Positions 7,097 through 14,951 are shown, counted from the stretch's first letter. The stretch: DNA of 21,314 nucleotides from CAZOOR01 sp964581505 (GCA_964581505.1 CAZOOR010000051.1:1-21314), one strand, 5' to 3'. Notes: generated by a model from the letters alone, not told the origin. Numbers and translations are program-made.

Positions 7097-8170
7097 TTAA
7101 AATTTCCTGATAGCACGTGTAACTGCCGATAATCCTTTTCTAACATTCTGTACAGTACCTGTTCTAAATTGAAATGTATAGGCATCTGTAGCACTTGCTT
7201 CTGTTGAAGACCAATAAGTATATAAAGGTACAATGTAGGTATTTGTATTTTTATCGGTATCCAAAACTTTATTAACAATATACAAATTTTTCCACAATGT
7301 TGTTAATTCGGTAATACTCGGTAAATACCAATCTTCAAAAATTCCGGTACCATAATCCTTGTTTTTATAACTCGCACATCTTCTTGCGGCATACATACCT
7401 GAACTTCCTGCTTGATTAGTTATGGCTTGAGTATTGCTTTCGCCATTCCATAAATTTTCTGCTGTTATTCCTATTGATTTATTAAAATTAGGAGGTGATG
7501 TCCAATAGTATCTCATACCCAGCATTCCCATAGAAACAATAAGTCCATGCTGTCCTGTATGGTCAACCCAAAACACCACACCACCACCAAAAAGTTCGCC
7601 TACATAGTGCCTCGACCTTGTACTAATAATACCTGTCCTACCAATATTAATCCCATCACCAGCCTTATAATATCCTTGGTCTACTTTATGATTCCATTTC
7701 ACAATGTCTGAATTTTTAATTACTTTTGCCGCTGAACGACTAAATAAAGGGTCTTTTTCATTATATATTTCCGCTTTCTTTGCATACAAAGCATACGGCA
7801 CACTCAACAATTGACTTGTACTTGATATTGTATAATTTGCTCCACCCTTCAAATCAATTTCTGTCTTGATAAAATATGGTCCATCTTCCCAATCAATTTT
7901 TGAAAAAGTACCGGAAACTTTTGTTCCTTCACCTACTTTTACGGTTGCCAAACCGTTCATATTTGTTTTTGTAAAATGACGTTCTACATATACTGCTGTT
8001 CCTGTTGCAGTTTTCTGCAAAATACTGAACTGCATTCCGATATTTGTATTAGTAACCAACTTCTGCTCCGAGTTGCGGACAACAACTTGGTAAGTCATTT
8101 TCTCCGGTGCTTGGGCAAACATACTTATAGTAGATAATACTATTGCTAATACGGTAAATAATTTTCTCAT
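7097..8170 (-). CDS. Secreted protein with C-terminal DUF1566-like domain
   Basis: A 357-residue exported protein. A signal peptide ends near MFAQ|AP. The N-terminal module (about 20-130) is of a type common in Bacteroidota surface proteins: PEKMTYQVVVRNSEQKLVTN, DGPYFIKTEIDLKGGANYTI, TSQLLSVPYALYAK. A short linker follows. The C-terminal domain (about 190-357) resembles DUF1566/Lcl-type folds: GELFGGGVVFWVDHTGQHGLI, EDWYLPSITELTTLWKN, YWSSTEAS. No T9SS sorting domain is seen at the C-terminus. It starts 13 bp after the T9SS-domain gene with GAGGGG before the ATG, so the two form an operon ending at the terminator near 7040. Function unknown; surface display or adhesion is a guess. Confidence 0.75.
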   Translation of the reverse strand: MRKLFTVLAIVLSTISMFAQAPEKMTYQVVVRNSEQKLVTNTNIGMQFSILQKTATGTAVYVERHFTKTNMNGLATVKVGEGTKVSGTFSKIDWEDGPYFIKTEIDLKGGANYTISSTSQLLSVPYALYAKKAEIYNEKDPLFSRSAAKVIKNSDIVKWNHKVDQGYYKAGDGINIGRTGIISTRSRHYVGELFGGGVVFWVDHTGQHGLIVSMGMLGMRYYWTSPPNFNKSIGITAENLWNGESNTQAITNQAGSSGMYAARRCASYKNKDYGTGIFEDWYLPSITELTTLWKNLYIVNKVLDTDKNTNTYIVPLYTYWSSTEASATDAYTFQFRTGTVQNVRKGLSAVTRAIRKF

Positions 8171-8183
8171 TTTAATCCCCTCA

Positions 8184-8717
8184 TCAATTCTTAATTATTT
8201 CAAATGTTTTAATTTCATCTTTCTTCGAAGCTCCAATTACTTTTAGATAGTAAGCGGCAGATGTATAAGAACTAATATCAACATCTGTCTCATTTCCCGT
8301 TATTTTTCCGCTTTTCAGCAATTTTCCGTTTATATCAAACAATTGATATGACAAATTAACAAAACTCAAATTCTCAATTTTTAATGTTAATTTCTCTTTT
8401 GTCGGATTTGGAAAAGCAGAACATACAAGATTAATACCCTTACTGTCTTCTACTCCCGAAATAATAAATATTTCAAAAGGTTGCTGAACACCTTCGGTAA
8501 TCGAAACACCTTTAGTCGAAGCATTTGTATATGCAACTTGACCAATAGAATAGCTAATACTACCGCCACTTCCTCTTCCCTCTCCGCCGGTTGTTACTAC
8601 CGCTTCCTGTGCCATCGTATATGAAAAGCCGGTAATAAATAAGAAGAGAACAAGAATAATATATCCTGTTTTATTATTCAAAACAGAATTAGAACCAACA
8701 AATTTGTTTTTGTTCAT
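8184..8717 (-). CDS. Short T9SS type A sorting-domain protein
   Basis: A 177-residue exported protein. An N-terminal signal/anchor region with a hydrophobic stretch IILVLFLFITGF ends near TMAQ|EA. A compact module, VTTGGEGRGSGGSISYSIGQ followed by VAYT and ITEGVQQPFEI, recurs in Bacteroidota secreted proteins. The last 75 residues form a T9SS C-terminal sorting domain (FPNPTKEKLTLKIE, YQLFDINGKLLKSGKI, YYLKVIGASKKDEIKTFEII). Such proteins cross the outer membrane by type IX secretion and are anchored or released after removal of the domain. GGAG lies 5-6 nt before the start. It is the first gene of a two-gene operon. No catalytic domain exists between signal and sorting domain, so it is probably structural. 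Confidence 0.85.
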   Translation of the reverse strand: MNKNKFVGSNSVLNNKTGYIILVLFLFITGFSYTMAQEAVVTTGGEGRGSGGSISYSIGQVAYTNASTKGVSITEGVQQPFEIFIISGVEDSKGINLVCSAFPNPTKEKLTLKIENLSFVNLSYQLFDINGKLLKSGKITGNETDVDISSYTSAAYYLKVIGASKKDEIKTFEIIKN

Positions 8718-9012
8718 AATATCTCCTAATAAGATTAAAAAAATTTATATATTATCTTTTTTATTTTCAATCTACTCCCCAATCTATATAAAACAACTCT
8801 TCATCGTTTTATTCAATATTAACAATATCTAAATATACGAAATATATTTAATTAATTTTACAAATGATAACTATTTAATAAATCTATATGAACTATTAAA
8901 ACGAATTAACTAAGAAGAAAAACACAATTCCAAACTTCTTCAAAATAATTTAAATGAAAAGTATATACTTTTCGTAATAATATCTGTATTCAAAAAAATA
9001 TAAGAGATAACA
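8718..9012. other. Divergent intergenic region
   Basis: This very AT-rich, non-coding stretch separates the last minus-strand gene of the left block from the first plus-strand gene of the centre block, so it must hold promoters facing both ways. No clear TAnnTTTG promoter was found in either direction. The only marked structure is an 18-bp perfect palindrome at 8956-8973. Confidence 0.7.
8956..8973. promoter_or_regulatory. 18-bp perfect palindrome upstream of the DUF971 gene
   Basis: GAAAAGTATATACTTTTC is a perfect dyad centred between 8964 and 8965, about 40 bp upstream of the ATG at 9013. Its size and place fit a dimeric repressor operator; the binding protein is not known. Confidence 0.4.
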
Positions 9013-9390
9013 ATGCAAGCACCAAAAAAAATATCAAGACCTAAACCATATTTGTTAAAATTCGAGTGGGCTGATGGATTTGAAGCCGTAATTGAAGTAA
9101 AATCTTTTCGCAAGGAATGCCCATGTGCCGAGTGCAAGGGTGAAACTATTGCCGGTATGGTGGTTTCTCTTCCGAAAATTGATATGTACAAACCCGGTCA
9201 GTATGAATTAAAACAGATTATACCTATTGGCAATTATGCTATAAGTGCTGTTTGGGGAGATGGACACGATTCCGGTATATATGATTGGGAATATTTAAGA
9301 AATATTTGCGAGAATAATACACTCACGGAAAAACAAATTGAAGAAGTGAGCAAAACACACGAAGAAGAAAACAATAGTTCAATGAATTGA
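9013..9390 (+). CDS. DUF971 / GBBH-like N-terminal domain protein
   Basis: A 125-residue protein matching the DUF971 (gamma-butyrobetaine hydroxylase-like N-terminal, PF06155-type) fold: an LLKFEWADGFEAVIEVKSFRKECPCAEC core with clustered cysteines (CPCAEC) that may bind metal, then YELKQIIPIGNYAISAVWGDGH and SGIYDWEYLRNIC. In other bacteria this domain occurs alone or fused to Mrp/ApbC-type iron-sulfur carriers and hydroxylases, which suggests but does not prove a link to iron-sulfur proteins. GAGAT precedes the ATG weakly. It is the first gene of the plus-strand block, and the candidate origin lies immediately after it. Confidence 0.8.
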   Translation: MQAPKKISRPKPYLLKFEWADGFEAVIEVKSFRKECPCAECKGETIAGMVVSLPKIDMYKPGQYELKQIIPIGNYAISAVWGDGHDSGIYDWEYLRNICENNTLTEKQIEEVSKTHEEENNSSMN

Positions 9391-9745
9391 TTTCTTATTA
9401 TTCTTTGTTTAGTCATTTAATTAAATTAAGAATAGTAATAGTATGTGAACAAGTGGAAAAAATTAACTTGCATAGTCCGAACTACTCACTATTTCAATAG
9501 TTTGATTGGGCAGAAATATAGAATATCATTGTTAATAATTATTATACTTATTGACAATTGTGAACAAAGCGGTGGATAATTATCAGTCGGAAAAAATGGA
9601 AAATGATTTGATGTGAATAAGTCCGCAAATAGTAACATTTTGAACTGTGGATTATTAACTAAATGTGAATAACTTCTGTATAATTACAAAATAATTTGAT
9701 AAACAATTGTTTTGAAAGATTTTATGATTAATTTAAAGACAATAA
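9391..9745. other. oriC: Candidate chromosomal replication origin (DnaA-box cluster)
   Basis: This 355-bp non-coding AT-rich region has six DnaA-box-like 9-mers, all on the plus strand. TGTGAATAA at 9612-9620 and 9664-9672 match the classical consensus TTATNCACA exactly in reverse complement. GGTGGATAA (9571-9579) and TGTGGATTA (9646-9654) are one base away from TGTGGATAA. TGTGAACAA (9444-9452 and 9559-9567) are two bases away. AT-only tracts at about 9529-9560 and 9673-9745 could be unwinding elements. The strand switch of genes just to the left is what a bidirectional origin would give. dnaA is not in this window, and many Bacteroidota origins lie away from dnaA. Confidence 0.5.
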
Positions 9746-10129
9746 ATGGAAGAGAAAAAACAAAATATAGAATATAAAACATTAACGACTGAGGAAGAGG
9801 CAGTAATAATATATAAAGGAACAGAAGCCCCATTTAGCGGAAAATACGATAAGAATTTCGCAAATGGTATTTATGTATGTAAACGATGCGGCACACCATT
9901 ATATAATTCGGAAAGTAAATTTGATGCTAAATGCGGCTGGCCCTCTTTCGATGATGAAATAGACGGAGCAATAGAAAAGCAAATTGATGCAGACGGACAC
10001 AGAACCGAAATACTATGTGCAAACTGTGGGGCGCATCTCGGGCATATTTTCAAAGGAGAAAATTACACTCCGAAGAATACACGCCATTGTGTAAATTCAA
10101 TCTCGCTTGACTTTAATAGTAGCGAATGA
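9746..10129 (+). CDS. msrB: Peptide-methionine (R)-S-oxide reductase
   Basis: MsrB reduces the R epimer of methionine sulfoxide in proteins, using thioredoxin. The 127 residues form a free-standing MsrB domain. Zinc is bound by two CxxC pairs, C45/C48 (CKRCG) and C91/C94 (CANCG). GWPSF and GHRTEILC are present. The catalytic cysteine is C115 in NTRHCVNSISLDF, and C63 in KCGWPSF is in the place of the resolving cysteine. There is no signal peptide, so it is cytosolic. It is not fused to MsrA. Its start directly adjoins the DnaA-box region. Confidence 0.95.
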   Translation: MEEKKQNIEYKTLTTEEEAVIIYKGTEAPFSGKYDKNFANGIYVCKRCGTPLYNSESKFDAKCGWPSFDDEIDGAIEKQIDADGHRTEILCANCGAHLGHIFKGENYTPKNTRHCVNSISLDFNSSE

Positions 10130-10281
10130 TTATGATTTTTATGTTTTTAATTTAAACAAAATATGTAATTACATAATAATAAAACGGAAAATAAAAAGTT
10201 AATTAAATAAAGAAAAGGTTCAGTCTGTAAATTGGCTTGAATATTGATTGAAAAAAAAATTTAAAATATATGTAACTTTTT

Positions 10282-10312
10282 TTTGTTTTAAACATTTAAA
10301 AATATATTTTTG
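10282..10312 (+). promoter_or_regulatory. Bacteroidota-type promoter (TTTG-N19-TAnnTTTG)
   Basis: TTTG at 10282-10285 and TATTTTTG at 10305-10312 are separated by exactly 19 nt, matching the -33/-7 consensus of the primary sigma factor in Bacteroides and relatives. It lies about 50 bp before the ATG of the DUF2795 gene. Confidence 0.65.
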
Positions 10313-10364
10313 CAAACAATTTTTTTTGAAAAATAGAATAATAATATTATAGAGAGGTTTAGAC

Positions 10365-10604
10365 ATGTTCTGGACACCCGAATTGGCAAATTATCTGGAA
10401 GATGCCCCGTTCCCGGCAACTAAGGAAGAGTTGGTAGATTATGCTAACCGTTCCGGTTGTCCGCTTCAGGTCATTGAGAATCTATATGAGCTTGATGATA
10501 CTGATGAGTTGGTTGAAGGTATCGAAGACCTATGGCCCGAATATGAAGACCATATAAACGAAGAGTACTTTTATAATGATGACGAAGAAGAATTATATAT
10601 ATAA
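10365..10604 (+). CDS. DUF2795-family small acidic protein
   Basis: A 79-residue protein resembling DUF2795. WTPELANYLEDAPFPATKEELVDYANRSGCP matches the family's short helical domain with its characteristic FPATKEELV, followed by VIENLYELDD. The C-terminal third is strongly acidic (EYEDHINEEYFYNDDEEELYI). The family has no established function; a DNA-related or regulatory adaptor role has been suggested only loosely. GAGAGG precedes the ATG, a good promoter lies upstream and a strong terminator downstream, so it is transcribed alone and possibly strongly. Confidence 0.8.
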   Translation: MFWTPELANYLEDAPFPATKEELVDYANRSGCPLQVIENLYELDDTDELVEGIEDLWPEYEDHINEEYFYNDDEEELYI

Positions 10605-10628
10605 GTATTCGTGTTGAGTTTTTATTAT

Positions 10629-10656
10629 AGTCCGGCGGCAATGTCGGGCTTTTTTT
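10629..10656 (+). terminator. Rho-independent terminator after the DUF2795 gene
   Basis: An 8-bp stem pairs 10629-10636 with 10643-10650 (two wobbles) across a 6-nt loop and is followed by a run of seven Ts. It lies 25 bp beyond the stop. Confidence 0.85.
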
Positions 10657-10682
10657 ATTTTAACATTTAGCTTGATATTTCT

Positions 10683-10690
10683 TAACTTTG
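10683..10690 (+). promoter_or_regulatory. Putative -7 box (TAACTTTG) of serS
   Basis: TAACTTTG matches the Bacteroidota -7 consensus TAnnTTTG, 30 bp before the serS ATG and after the preceding terminator. No clear TTTG is present at -33, so the assignment is tentative. Confidence 0.4.
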
Positions 10691-10720
10691 TAAACAATAA
10701 TTTTAACAATTGGATAAACA

Positions 10721-11983
10721 ATGCTGGATATTAAATATATTCGTGAAAATCACGAACTCGTTCTGAAAAATACGGAAAACAAAAACGAATCGGGTAAAGT
10801 TGATGTACTGTTATCTCTGGACGAAAAAAGGCGTTCTATTATAGGTGAAGTGCAAACTTTGAAAAATACTCGTAATACCGTAAGCAAGGAAATTGCTTCT
10901 ATTAAGAAAAACAAAGGAGACGCTTCTGCTCAAATACAAGCGATGAAAGAAGTTTCGGATAATATTAAGAAATTTGATGAAGAACTTCGCGAAGTAGAGG
11001 AACAAATACGAGATGAGCAGTTGAAGTTGCCGAATATTTTGCATAAAAGCGTACCTATTGGTAAGAGCGAAGATGACAATATTGAGATAAAACGTTGGGG
11101 TGAACTGAGTACTGTTAAGACAAAAAATCATATTGAACTTGCAAAAGAATTGGGTATTATTGATTTCGAGCGTGCCGCAAAGGTTTCAGGTTCCGGCTTT
11201 GCATATTACATTGGCAAAGGTGCCGCCCTCGAGCGCGCATTGATTAATTTTATGCTCGAACACCAAACAAGTAAGAACGGATATACGGAATTAATGCCGC
11301 CGCTTATTGTAAATTCAGGTGCAATGGTCGGAACGGGACAGCTGCCGAAAATGGTTGATGATATGTATTATGTCGAGAGAGATAATTTTTATCTGATACC
11401 AACTGCCGAAGTCCCTATAACGAATTTTCATTCTGGCGAAACACTGAAAGGTGAAGATTTGCCGGTTAAGTATTGTGGATATACGCCATGCTTCCGCCGT
11501 GAAGCCGGAAGCTATGGAAAGGAAACACGTGGATTTCTTCGCGTTCATCAATTTAATAAAGTTGAACTTGTTAAATTTACAAAACCGGAAGATTCATATA
11601 ATGAATTGGAATTACTATTAGCTGATGCAGAATCAATATTGCAAGTATTGGAAATTCCGTATCGCGTAATTCTACTCTGTTCCGGGGATACAAGTTTTGC
11701 TTCGGCAAAAACTTATGACATTGAGGTATGGTCGCCCGGTGAACAAAAGTGGTTGGAGGCATCAAGCGTTTCTAATTTTGAGGATTTTCAGGCAAGGCGT
11801 GCTAATATCAGATTCAAACGAACAGCAAAGGATAAACCGGAATATGTGCATACATTAAACGGTTCAGGGCTGGCTACTTCTCGTTTGATTGTTGCATTGC
11901 TCGAAACTTATGCTCAGGAAGACGGTACAATCAAAGTGCCGGAAGCACTCCGTAAGTTTACGGGCTTTGATGTGATTGATTAA
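10721..11983 (+). CDS. serS: Seryl-tRNA synthetase
   Basis: SerRS charges tRNA-Ser, and tRNA-Sec where present, with serine. The 420 residues have the family's usual length and order: an N-terminal antiparallel coiled-coil arm (about 30-105) that grips the long variable arm of tRNA-Ser, then the class II catalytic core. The core includes the TAE serine-binding loop (228-230, TAEVPITN), motif 2 (CFRREAGSYGKETRGFLRVHQF, 257-278) and motif 3 (GSGLATSRLIVALLE, 381-395). LEASSVSNFEDFQARR lies between motifs 2 and 3. It has its own promoter region and terminator, so it is probably monocistronic. Confidence 0.97.
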   Translation: MLDIKYIRENHELVLKNTENKNESGKVDVLLSLDEKRRSIIGEVQTLKNTRNTVSKEIASIKKNKGDASAQIQAMKEVSDNIKKFDEELREVEEQIRDEQLKLPNILHKSVPIGKSEDDNIEIKRWGELSTVKTKNHIELAKELGIIDFERAAKVSGSGFAYYIGKGAALERALINFMLEHQTSKNGYTELMPPLIVNSGAMVGTGQLPKMVDDMYYVERDNFYLIPTAEVPITNFHSGETLKGEDLPVKYCGYTPCFRREAGSYGKETRGFLRVHQFNKVELVKFTKPEDSYNELELLLADAESILQVLEIPYRVILLCSGDTSFASAKTYDIEVWSPGEQKWLEASSVSNFEDFQARRANIRFKRTAKDKPEYVHTLNGSGLATSRLIVALLETYAQEDGTIKVPEALRKFTGFDVID

Positions 11984-12008
11984 TAATAATAATTAATATG
12001 TAAAAATT

Positions 12009-12037
12009 AAAGAGGCGTCCATTGTGGGCGCCTCTTT
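12009..12037. terminator. Bidirectional terminator between serS and fic
   Basis: A 13-bp stem pairs 12009-12021 with 12025-12037 across a 3-nt loop, with one G-U wobble on the plus strand. AT-rich sequence on both sides gives T-rich tails in either direction. It lies between convergent genes and probably serves both. Confidence 0.8.
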
Positions 12038-12078
12038 AATTATATTGTGTTTGGTAATTTATATGTTAATTGTTTATC

Positions 12079-13212
12079 TTATTTAAACAAATTCAAATAT
12101 TCTTCAAAAATAAATATCCTGTTACGAGTTTTTCCACTAATCTCTTTTAAAATATTTTGTTCGAGCATAAGATTAACAAGCCCGTTAGCCGATTTGGTAG
12201 TTAGTTTGCATATATCTTCGACATTTGCCACAGTAACAACCGGATTTTTAAAAAGATGCGTTAATAGCATTAGTGCTTTATCGGTTCTGCGACCGGCAGT
12301 TTTGCGAATATTGTTTTCCAATAACGCTTTTATTTTCAATACTGTGGTTAGAGTATCCGATGCTCTTTTTGCCGTCTGTTCAATTCCTGTTAAAAAATAT
12401 TTTAGCCATTGTAACAGGTTGTTTTTTTCTCTGACCAATGTCAAATTATTATAATATGAATGTTTGTTATTTTCAAAAAATTCGGATAAATATAACAATG
12501 GTTGTTGTAGAATATTTTTACTTACAAGATAAAGTATAATAAGTAGTCGCCCTATTCTTCCGTTACCGTCAAGGAAAGGGTGGATAGTTTCAAACTGATA
12601 ATGGATAATTCCGATTTTAATTAAATCGGGAACTTGAATCTCATTATTATGGATAAATTTTTCCAAATCACTCATTAAATCAATTATTAAATTGTGAGTA
12701 GGTGGGATAAAAACAGCATCATTAAGCGAAGTGCCGCCAATCCAGTTTTGACTGGTTCTGAATTCTCCGGGTTTTTTATGCTTCCCTCTTACTCCTTGCA
12801 GTAGAATACGGTGAGTGTCTTTAATCAAGCGATTAGAAAGAGGAAAATTATTCAATTGTTCGATAGCGTTATTTATCGCATTAGAATAATTATTAACTTC
12901 CTGCCAATCATCACGTTTTTCATCATTAATTTCATCAATGGGTAAAAATGTATCATCTATACCGGTTTGCGTACCTTCAATACGACTCGAAACAACTGAT
13001 TCTTTTGCAACATGTAATTGAATAAAAAGAGAGACATCGGGTACTAATCGAGCAAATGAATTTAATTCGCCTAATCTGACAGATGCTTTTTCGAGCAAGA
13101 GAGATAAAGAACTGTCATCCCATTGCCATTTATGGTTAATAGTTGTCGGAAGAAAATAAGTATATTTATATCCCTTTTTCTTTTTTCCTGCTATATATTT
13201 TTCGATTTCCAT
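12079..13212 (-). CDS. Fic-domain protein with wHTH (class II, self-inhibited type)
   Basis: Fic proteins transfer AMP (or another phosphate-containing group) from a nucleotide to a protein hydroxyl. The 377 residues have an N-terminal Fic_N-like region with the inhibitory motif SSRIEG (75-80, glutamate E79), placed before the Fic core as in class II enzymes. The core has the catalytic motif HPFLDGNGRIGR (211-222), with the invariant H211 and the anion-binding GNGR. The C-terminal ~80 residues (about 295-375) look like a winged helix. The cis inhibitory motif argues against a separate antitoxin, and none is encoded next to it. Four 40-bp inverted repeats begin 36 bp upstream of the start and suggest autoregulation. 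The target protein is unknown. Confidence 0.9.
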   Translation of the reverse strand: MEIEKYIAGKKKKGYKYTYFLPTTINHKWQWDDSSLSLLLEKASVRLGELNSFARLVPDVSLFIQLHVAKESVVSSRIEGTQTGIDDTFLPIDEINDEKRDDWQEVNNYSNAINNAIEQLNNFPLSNRLIKDTHRILLQGVRGKHKKPGEFRTSQNWIGGTSLNDAVFIPPTHNLIIDLMSDLEKFIHNNEIQVPDLIKIGIIHYQFETIHPFLDGNGRIGRLLIILYLVSKNILQQPLLYLSEFFENNKHSYYNNLTLVREKNNLLQWLKYFLTGIEQTAKRASDTLTTVLKIKALLENNIRKTAGRRTDKALMLLTHLFKNPVVTVANVEDICKLTTKSANGLVNLMLEQNILKEISGKTRNRIFIFEEYLNLFK

Positions 13213-13242
13213 TATTAGCTCTCTTTTTTCAATTAAAATAGC

Positions 13243-13402
13243 AAAATAAGTTTACTTTTAAGCCTGAAAGTAAACTAACAGAAAAATAAGTTTACTTTTA
13301 AGTCTGAAAGTAAACTAACGAAAAAATAAGTTTATTTTTAAGTTTGAAAGTAAACTAACGAAAAAATAAGTTTACTTTTAAGTTTGAAAGTAAACTAACA
13401 AA
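13243..13402. repeat. Four tandem 40-bp repeats, each an inverted repeat
   Basis: The array has an exact 40-bp period. Each unit carries 10-bp arms AGTTTACTTT and AAAGTAAACT with an 8-nt spacer (palindromes at 13249-13276, 13289-13316, 13329-13356 and 13369-13396). The arms are conserved except for a C-to-T change in the left arm of unit 3; the spacers vary (TAAGCCTG, TAAGTCTG, TAAGTTTG). Lying just upstream of fic, the array most likely serves as a set of operators. A degenerate fifth unit start (AAAAAATAAG) follows. Confidence 0.75.
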
Positions 13403-13586
13403 AAAATAAGTATATTTATAATAATTCTTCATTAGTCCGAGCAATAAATTAAATACTCATCAAGTGAAAAAGATATGTGTTTATTTGTTAAATTTGTAAT
13501 GTTTGCAAAATATTTCTATAAAATGAAATTATCAAATGTAATGAAATATATTAATTATTAAGTATAATATATATAAAGCAGAGAAA
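13403..13586. other. Intergenic region between the repeat array and the polyferredoxin gene
   Basis: Together with the array this completes a 374-bp stretch without genes. It is AT-rich. A TAAATTTG at 13489-13496 fits the -7 consensus TAnnTTTG for the plus-strand gene at 13587, but no TTTG lies at the proper distance upstream. Nothing else stands out. Confidence 0.4.
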
Positions 13587-14951
13587 ATGCTGAACAAATT
13601 ATTTAAGAATCATTACTTCCTTGCTACACTTCAATTTCTAACATTGTTCGTATTTATCTTATTAATATACGGGGCAATAGGTATAACAACTAATGATAAG
13701 GATTTTGCTATTATTTTGCGTAATACAAATCTTGCAAATCTCATTGTTTGGTCATACTGGTGGCCCTTCATAATAGTAACAGCAGTCTTGTTCGGTCGTT
13801 TTTGGTGTAGTATTTGTCCAATGGAACTCATTACGTCTTTCTTCGGGAAAATAGGAATGAGGAAAAAACCCGGCAAACTACTAAAATCCGGCTGGTTTAT
13901 AACGCTTTTCTATGCTTTAATACTTATTATTGGGATACACACATTTGCAATACATCGCATTCCGCAACTGATGGCGGTATATATGATTATATTGCTTGCT
14001 GTTGCGATTATTGCAGGAATTATCTGGGAGAAGCGAGCGTTTTGTACATATATTTGTCCTGTGGGGCATTTGCTCGGATTGTATTCTCTTCTCTCATTCA
14101 AGCAATTACGTGTTAAGTCCACCGATGTTTGCAAAAATTGCAAAACAAAAGATTGTGTAAGCAAAGTAAACCATTATAAATTTACGGGACGCTCCTGTAC
14201 GTCGGAGTTATATCCACCGGATATTCGAGATAATCGAGAGTGTATTCTCTGTGGGCAGTGCCATAAATCCTGTACAAAGGATAATATCGAAATAAGCCAG
14301 CGAAAAATAGCCGCCGACTTATTTACCGGTGTTAAATTATCAACTGCCGAAATTGGTTTTTTTATGCTTGTTAGTGGTTTTATCGTTTACGAAATTCTAT
14401 CGGAATGGCAATTTAGCAAAGATATACTTCTCGCATTACCGCATTGGCTAAATAGTACATTGGGAATAAGCGGCAATCTTGCCGGCACGGTAAAGGCAAT
14501 CATTCTTTTTATTATTGTACCGCTTATTGCATATACGGGCTTGGCAATGTTGAAAAAATATGCCGGCAAAGAATCACTCCGAAATGCCTTTGCACAGCTT
14601 GTAACCGCACTATTGCCGGTAGCCGGCAGTTTGCATCTGCTAAAAGCTTTGCTAAAAACTACATCTCGTATTCCGTATTGGCATTATGTGTTTGGGGACC
14701 CGCAGGGTATAAAAACCGCCACAATGCTACAAGAAAAGTCTGTACTTTTGGATAAAAGCTTTTTAGTACTACTAACGCCATTTATTAACATATTAGCGAT
14801 ATTGTTACCACTTGGCGGCTTGTTGCTTTCGTTTATTATTTTGCGTAAGCAAAAGTTTGCAAGCACTACATCGCAAGTTATCTCGTTTGCCGCAGTTATT
14901 ATTTATGCAACATTATTCCTGATAACTATTGTTGCTTGGCGGCTTGTCTGA
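13587..14951 (+). CDS. Membrane-bound polyferredoxin, NapH/YccM-like 4Fe-4S protein
   Basis: A 454-residue integral membrane protein with about eight hydrophobic segments and several cysteine motifs. CSICP (C74, C77) and CTYICP (C153, C157) follow membrane segments in the manner of the Fer4_5 domain. Two ferredoxin-type clusters are indicated by CKNCKTKDC (C182, C185, C190) with C204, and by CILCGQCHKSC (C219, C222, C225, C229). Relatives of NapH, NosR, CcoG and MauN pass electrons between quinol and periplasmic or cytoplasmic partners, or serve copper-enzyme assembly. The C-terminal half (about 250-454) is mostly membrane helices without cysteines. A secreted HMA-fold protein follows on the same strand. 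The specific partner enzyme is not in the window. Confidence 0.8.
   Translation: MLNKLFKNHYFLATLQFLTLFVFILLIYGAIGITTNDKDFAIILRNTNLANLIVWSYWWPFIIVTAVLFGRFWCSICPMELITSFFGKIGMRKKPGKLLKSGWFITLFYALILIIGIHTFAIHRIPQLMAVYMIILLAVAIIAGIIWEKRAFCTYICPVGHLLGLYSLLSFKQLRVKSTDVCKNCKTKDCVSKVNHYKFTGRSCTSELYPPDIRDNRECILCGQCHKSCTKDNIEISQRKIAADLFTGVKLSTAEIGFFMLVSGFIVYEILSEWQFSKDILLALPHWLNSTLGISGNLAGTVKAIILFIIVPLIAYTGLAMLKKYAGKESLRNAFAQLVTALLPVAGSLHLLKALLKTTSRIPYWHYVFGDPQGIKTATMLQEKSVLLDKSFLVLLTPFINILAILLPLGGLLLSFIILRKQKFASTTSQVISFAAVIIYATLFLITIVAWRLV

Noticed and set aside
12079..13212. Fic gene as half of a toxin-antitoxin pair
   Set aside because: The inhibitory SSRIEG motif is inside the same protein, and no small antitoxin gene lies on either side.
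13243..13402. The 40-bp repeat array as a CRISPR
   Set aside because: There are no unique spacers: the units are directly adjacent, and the variable part is only about two bases of an 8-nt loop. No cas genes are nearby.
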